Assembly (NCBI RefSeq): GCF_003399635.1
Contig: NZ_NBXB01000041.1
Coordinates: 123,858 to 187,857, forward strand
Direction of reading: 5' to 3'
DNA: 64,000 nt
Source: Subtercola boreus
Lineage (GTDB): Bacteria > Actinomycetota > Actinomycetes > Actinomycetales > Microbacteriaceae
The translations under genes were made by a program, and so were the position numbers. The stretch's first letter is position 1; every line of letters starts with the position of its first letter. The notes below the pieces were generated by a model. That model was not told the DNA's origin. It saw only the letters and a list, made by a program, of their open reading frames with translations, and searched no databases. Shown here piece by piece: positions 61,777 to 64,000 of this stretch.

Positions 61777-63042
61777 TCAGCGGGGCGGGGCGGTCCCGTC
61801 GTCGGCCGCCGAACCGGCGGCCTCGGTCGCGCGGGTGGCGGCGCGCGCCTCGCGCGGCACTTCGAGGGGCCCGGTGAACTGGCTGCCGCGGAGGGCCGCC
61901 GACGCGTCGCCGCTGAAGAGCGCGTCGGGAAGCGTGTCGGTCGGCACGGCGCGTGTGCGCGGCACGTCGGACTCGAGCGGGGTCTCTGAATGCTCGACCC
62001 GCGTGCGCGGCACCGAGAGCGGCGAGACCTGCTGGATCCAGCGCACAAGCTGTTCCCGCACATAACAGCGGAGATCGAAGAGGGTGGGCGCATCCACCGC
62101 CGTCACCAGGATGCGGATGTGCACGAAGCCGCCCACGGCATCCGTGACCTGCAGGATGGCGACGCGGTGGTCCCAGAGGTCGGTGAGTTCCATGACGCGG
62201 TGGAGTTCGTCGCGCATGCCGTCAGGGTCGACCCGCCAGTCGAGGTCGAAGTCGACGGAACCCATCAGCTCGGAGTTCTTGCGGGTCCAGTTCTGGAACG
62301 GCGTGTTCGTGAAGTACGTGGATGGCAGCACCATCCGGCGGTCATCCCACAGGTGCACCACGACGTAGGTGAGCGTGATCTCCTCGATGCGCCCCCACTC
62401 GGTCTCGACGATGACCACGTCGTCCACCCGGATCGCGTCGCTGAAGGCGAGCTGCATGCCCGCGAACACGTTGGCGAGCGTCGACTGAGCGGCGAGACCG
62501 GCGACGATCGAGATGAGCCCGGCCGACGCCAGAAGCGACGCGCCGGCAGCCGACACGCCCGGGAAGGTCAGCAGGATCGCCCCGAGCCCGATGAGCACCG
62601 CGGCCACAACCGTCACGCGCCGGATGATCAGCACCTGTGTGCGGAGGCGACGGGCATGCCGGTTGTCGGGAACATCGGTGCGATACCGTTCGAGACCGAG
62701 GTCTTCGAGGAAGATCGCGAGCGCGCAGAACAGCCAGGCCCCGGAGGCGATGGTGGCGATCAGCGCGCTGTGGCTGAGGAACTCGCGCCACCACGGGTCG
62801 ACCGCTGTCATGGCCTGCAGGGCGATCCAGAGTGCAATGACGAGCAGGAAGACGCGGAACGGCACCCGGGCGCGCCGGATCAGGTGTTTCGCCCAGTCTT
62901 TCCGCCGGCTGATGCGACGCACGACGAGCGCGGTGAGCGCCGTCACGACCACCGCGCAGACGACCGCGATCGCGATGTACGCGAGCGCCTGAAGCCACGG
63001 CGTGGAGGTGATGCCAGCGATGAATTCCGTCATTCGCCCCAT
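61777..63042 (-). CDS. MscS-family mechanosensitive ion channel
   Basis: The 421-residue protein has four or five N-terminal helices. The pore helix region GASLLASAGLISIVAGLAAQSTLANVFAGMQLAFSDAIRVDDVV is the MscS signature (TM3 and start of the beta domain). The beta domain continues with EITLTYVVVHLWDDRRMVLPSTYFTNTPFQNWTR. The last 90 residues are disordered and Thr/Arg-rich. It would open under hypo-osmotic tension. An ATG three codons later (63033) is an alternative start. Confidence 0.93.
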   Translation of the reverse strand: MGRMTEFIAGITSTPWLQALAYIAIAVVCAVVVTALTALVVRRISRRKDWAKHLIRRARVPFRVFLLVIALWIALQAMTAVDPWWREFLSHSALIATIASGAWLFCALAIFLEDLGLERYRTDVPDNRHARRLRTQVLIIRRVTVVAAVLIGLGAILLTFPGVSAAGASLLASAGLISIVAGLAAQSTLANVFAGMQLAFSDAIRVDDVVIVETEWGRIEEITLTYVVVHLWDDRRMVLPSTYFTNTPFQNWTRKNSELMGSVDFDLDWRVDPDGMRDELHRVMELTDLWDHRVAILQVTDAVGGFVHIRILVTAVDAPTLFDLRCYVREQLVRWIQQVSPLSVPRTRVEHSETPLESDVPRTRAVPTDTLPDALFSGDASAALRGSQFTGPLEVPREARAATRATEAAGSAADDGTAPPR

Positions 63043-63170
63043 GGTAAACCGCCCGGCTGCGAGCGGAACATGAGCCTGCCATGAAACCCGTGCACGTCTT
63101 GAAGTCGAGCAGCGGGAGGGGTTAGCGTTCGACAGGTACCACTAGTGAAGAACGAGCGAAGGAGTACGTC

Positions 63171-63377
63171 ATGGCAGGAATCGAATCCAAGTTCGACAAG
63201 GCCTACGAGACCAAGCCGATCGAAGAACTGGCGTCGGCGCCGGTCGCGTCGCTGCAGGGCGTCAGCGACAGCGATGCCGAGCATCTGAAGGCCGCGTTCG
63301 GCATCAAGACGGTGAAGGACCTCGGTACGAACAAGTACTTCCTCTGGGCGCAGGCCGTGGCGAAGCTCGCCGAGTAG
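63171..63377 (+). CDS. Small helix-hairpin-helix-like protein
   Basis: The 68-residue soluble protein reads FDKAYETKPIEELASAPVASLQGVSDSDAEHLKAAFGIKTVKDLGTNKYFLWAQAVAKLAE in successive segments. The LQGVSDSDAEHLKAAFGIKTVKDLG part resembles the helix-hairpin-helix fold. Function is unknown. A GAAGGAG site precedes the ATG with good spacing. A hairpin follows the stop. Confidence 0.85.
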   Translation: MAGIESKFDKAYETKPIEELASAPVASLQGVSDSDAEHLKAAFGIKTVKDLGTNKYFLWAQAVAKLAE

Positions 63378-63399
63378 CGCAGCTCAGTCAGGCCCGACT

Positions 63400-63429
63400 G
63401 GTGTGGGCGCATGCACTGGTGCCCACACC
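63400..63429 (+). terminator. Hairpin after the small helix-hairpin-helix gene
   Basis: GGTGTGGGC and GCCCACACC form a perfect 9-base stem with a 12-base loop, 23 bases after the stop codon. There is no T-tract. Confidence 0.6.
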
Positions 63430-63490
63430 CATCCAGCAGACCCCATCTCGATTCGGCTAGCTCCCAGCACGAGTCACCATAATGTGATTT

Positions 63491-63694
63491 ATGCTCATAT
63501 CGTGGAAGAGAAAGTTCGTGATCGTCATCTGTGCATCGGTTCTGGCCGGCAGTCTCTCCGTGGGCCTCAGCGGATGCGGCTTCATCAGATTCGGCACGTA
63601 CACGTCGGGAACATCCTCAGACCACGGCCCGGTTGGTTCGGGCAACGGTAGCCCCGGGAGATCCAATTCTCATTCAGGTCACGGTCATCACTGA
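63491..63694 (+). CDS. Small predicted lipoprotein with His-rich tail
   Basis: The 67-residue protein has a basic start (MLISWKRKF), a hydrophobic stretch and lipobox LSGC near residue 29, so the mature part would be only about 39 residues. It ends SNSHSGHGHH, a histidine cluster that could bind metal. No ribosome site is clear and no family is recognised. The sequence is less GC-biased than its neighbours and is close to an insertion sequence. Confidence 0.55.
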   Translation: MLISWKRKFVIVICASVLAGSLSVGLSGCGFIRFGTYTSGTSSDHGPVGSGNGSPGRSNSHSGHGHH

Positions 63695-63876
63695 CCGGCC
63701 GGATGCCCGGGGGTGCGCCGAACGCCACGCCGAGAACCACCCCATCTTAAACAGGGTGTTCGCTCGGGCTGGATGAGCAGCGCAACCGTCATGCCGCAGA
63801 GGGCCGACGACCAGATGCCAGCAGAGGGCATCCACCAGCAGTCGGGAGAGCACCCGCCTGCTGAAGATTCCGACTA
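63695..63876. other. Non-coding stretch before the insertion sequence
   Basis: No convincing gene is seen in these 182 bases; short frames have poor codon use. It is the flank into which the insertion sequence has entered. Confidence 0.4.
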
Positions 63877-64000
63877 GGGCGTGTCTCCTAAACGTGGTGT
63901 CAGTGTTCTGGGATGCTGTGGGGATGTCCCGTTCTGCTGTTTTGAGTGATTCCGATTGGGCTATTTTGGAGCCGTTGTTGCCGTCGTCTGCGGGTCGGCG
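63877..64000 (+). mobile_element. Left end of an IS5-type insertion sequence (cut by window edge)
   Basis: The sequence GGGCGTGTCTCCTAAACG begins a segment unlike the flanking DNA and is followed 40 bases later by a transposase start. The outer bases are a probable terminal inverted repeat, and CTAG just outside could be the target duplication. The right end is outside the window, so neither can be confirmed. Confidence 0.75.
63924..64000 (+). CDS. IS5-family transposase, N-terminal fragment
   Basis: The frame reads MSRSAVLSDSDWAILEPLLP then SSAGRR, the usual N-terminus of IS5-group transposases (LSD-W--LEPLLP). Only 25 codons are inside the window. Codon third positions are rich in T and G (GCT GTT TTG AGT GAT TCC), unlike the C/G-ending codons of all neighbours, which supports foreign origin. 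Confidence 0.85.
   Translation, partial: MSRSAVLSDSDWAILEPLLPSSAGR

Overview
The window is high-GC (roughly two-thirds GC by eye) actinobacterial chromosome, most likely from a Microbacteriaceae member. Supporting signs are GTG starts and several probable leaderless genes, LAXTG (class E sortase) anchors, DUF3073, the small DUF7882 protein, the sterol-carrier/purine neighbourhood, and the constant use of GGATGC/GCATCC. No rRNA, tRNA, CRISPR array or prophage was found. The only clear mobile element is the left end of an IS5-type insertion sequence cut by the right edge of the window.

Layout. 1-3.5 kb: remnant of a keto-acid decarboxylase gene, a small membrane protein, and a TetR repressor divergent from a DHA2 drug exporter with two palindromic operators between them. 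3.8-6.1 kb: a compact operon of DUF7882 protein, type-1 microbial rhodopsin and prolyl aminopeptidase. 6.2-10.4 kb: an ABC ATPase/permease plus LuxR-type two-component operon with overlapping stops and starts. 10.6-22.1 kb: acyl-CoA oxidase, RecQ, a wall-anchored 5'-nucleotidase, an MFS transporter, a TMEM175-like channel and a DEAD-box helicase with a very repetitive N-terminal region. 22.5-34.4 kb: large envelope exporters (YhgE/Pip, an MMPL protein with an extra C-terminal ATPase-like domain, a frameshifted RND pump, a second MMPL) with TetR and MarR regulators. 34.3-38.3 kb: TipA-like MerR, class A penicillin-binding protein, MarR.

38.3-44.7 kb: aldo/keto reductase, then a glycerol regulon (SorC-type regulator, glpD, glpF, glpK) with a shared operator motif upstream of the regulator/glpD and upstream of glpFK. 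44.7-50.8 kb: Ig-repeat surface protein, polytopic membrane protein, KimA-like APC transporter, DUF3073, small membrane protein and sterol-carrier-like protein. 51.2-57.1 kb: purine biosynthesis, with a fused PurD-PurC enzyme, PurM on the opposite strand, PurF and a YdcF-like protein. 57.3-64 kb: flavin-dependent oxidoreductase, MFS exporter divergent from a two-domain VOC protein, alpha/beta hydrolase, MscS channel, a small helix-hairpin-helix-like protein, a small lipoprotein and the IS5 end.

Two themes stand out. First, gene borders carry many 42-75 nt palindromic elements in several sequence families (arms TTTGTCGCTTCCGC; TTCAGGA/TCCTGAAT; GACTTTCCCGTTTGCGC with a conserved loop), and one such palindrome lies in frame inside a histidine kinase gene. 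Second, several proteins have unusual architecture: the rhodopsin operon, the MMPL-ATPase fusion, the PurD-PurC fusion and the repeat-rich helicase.
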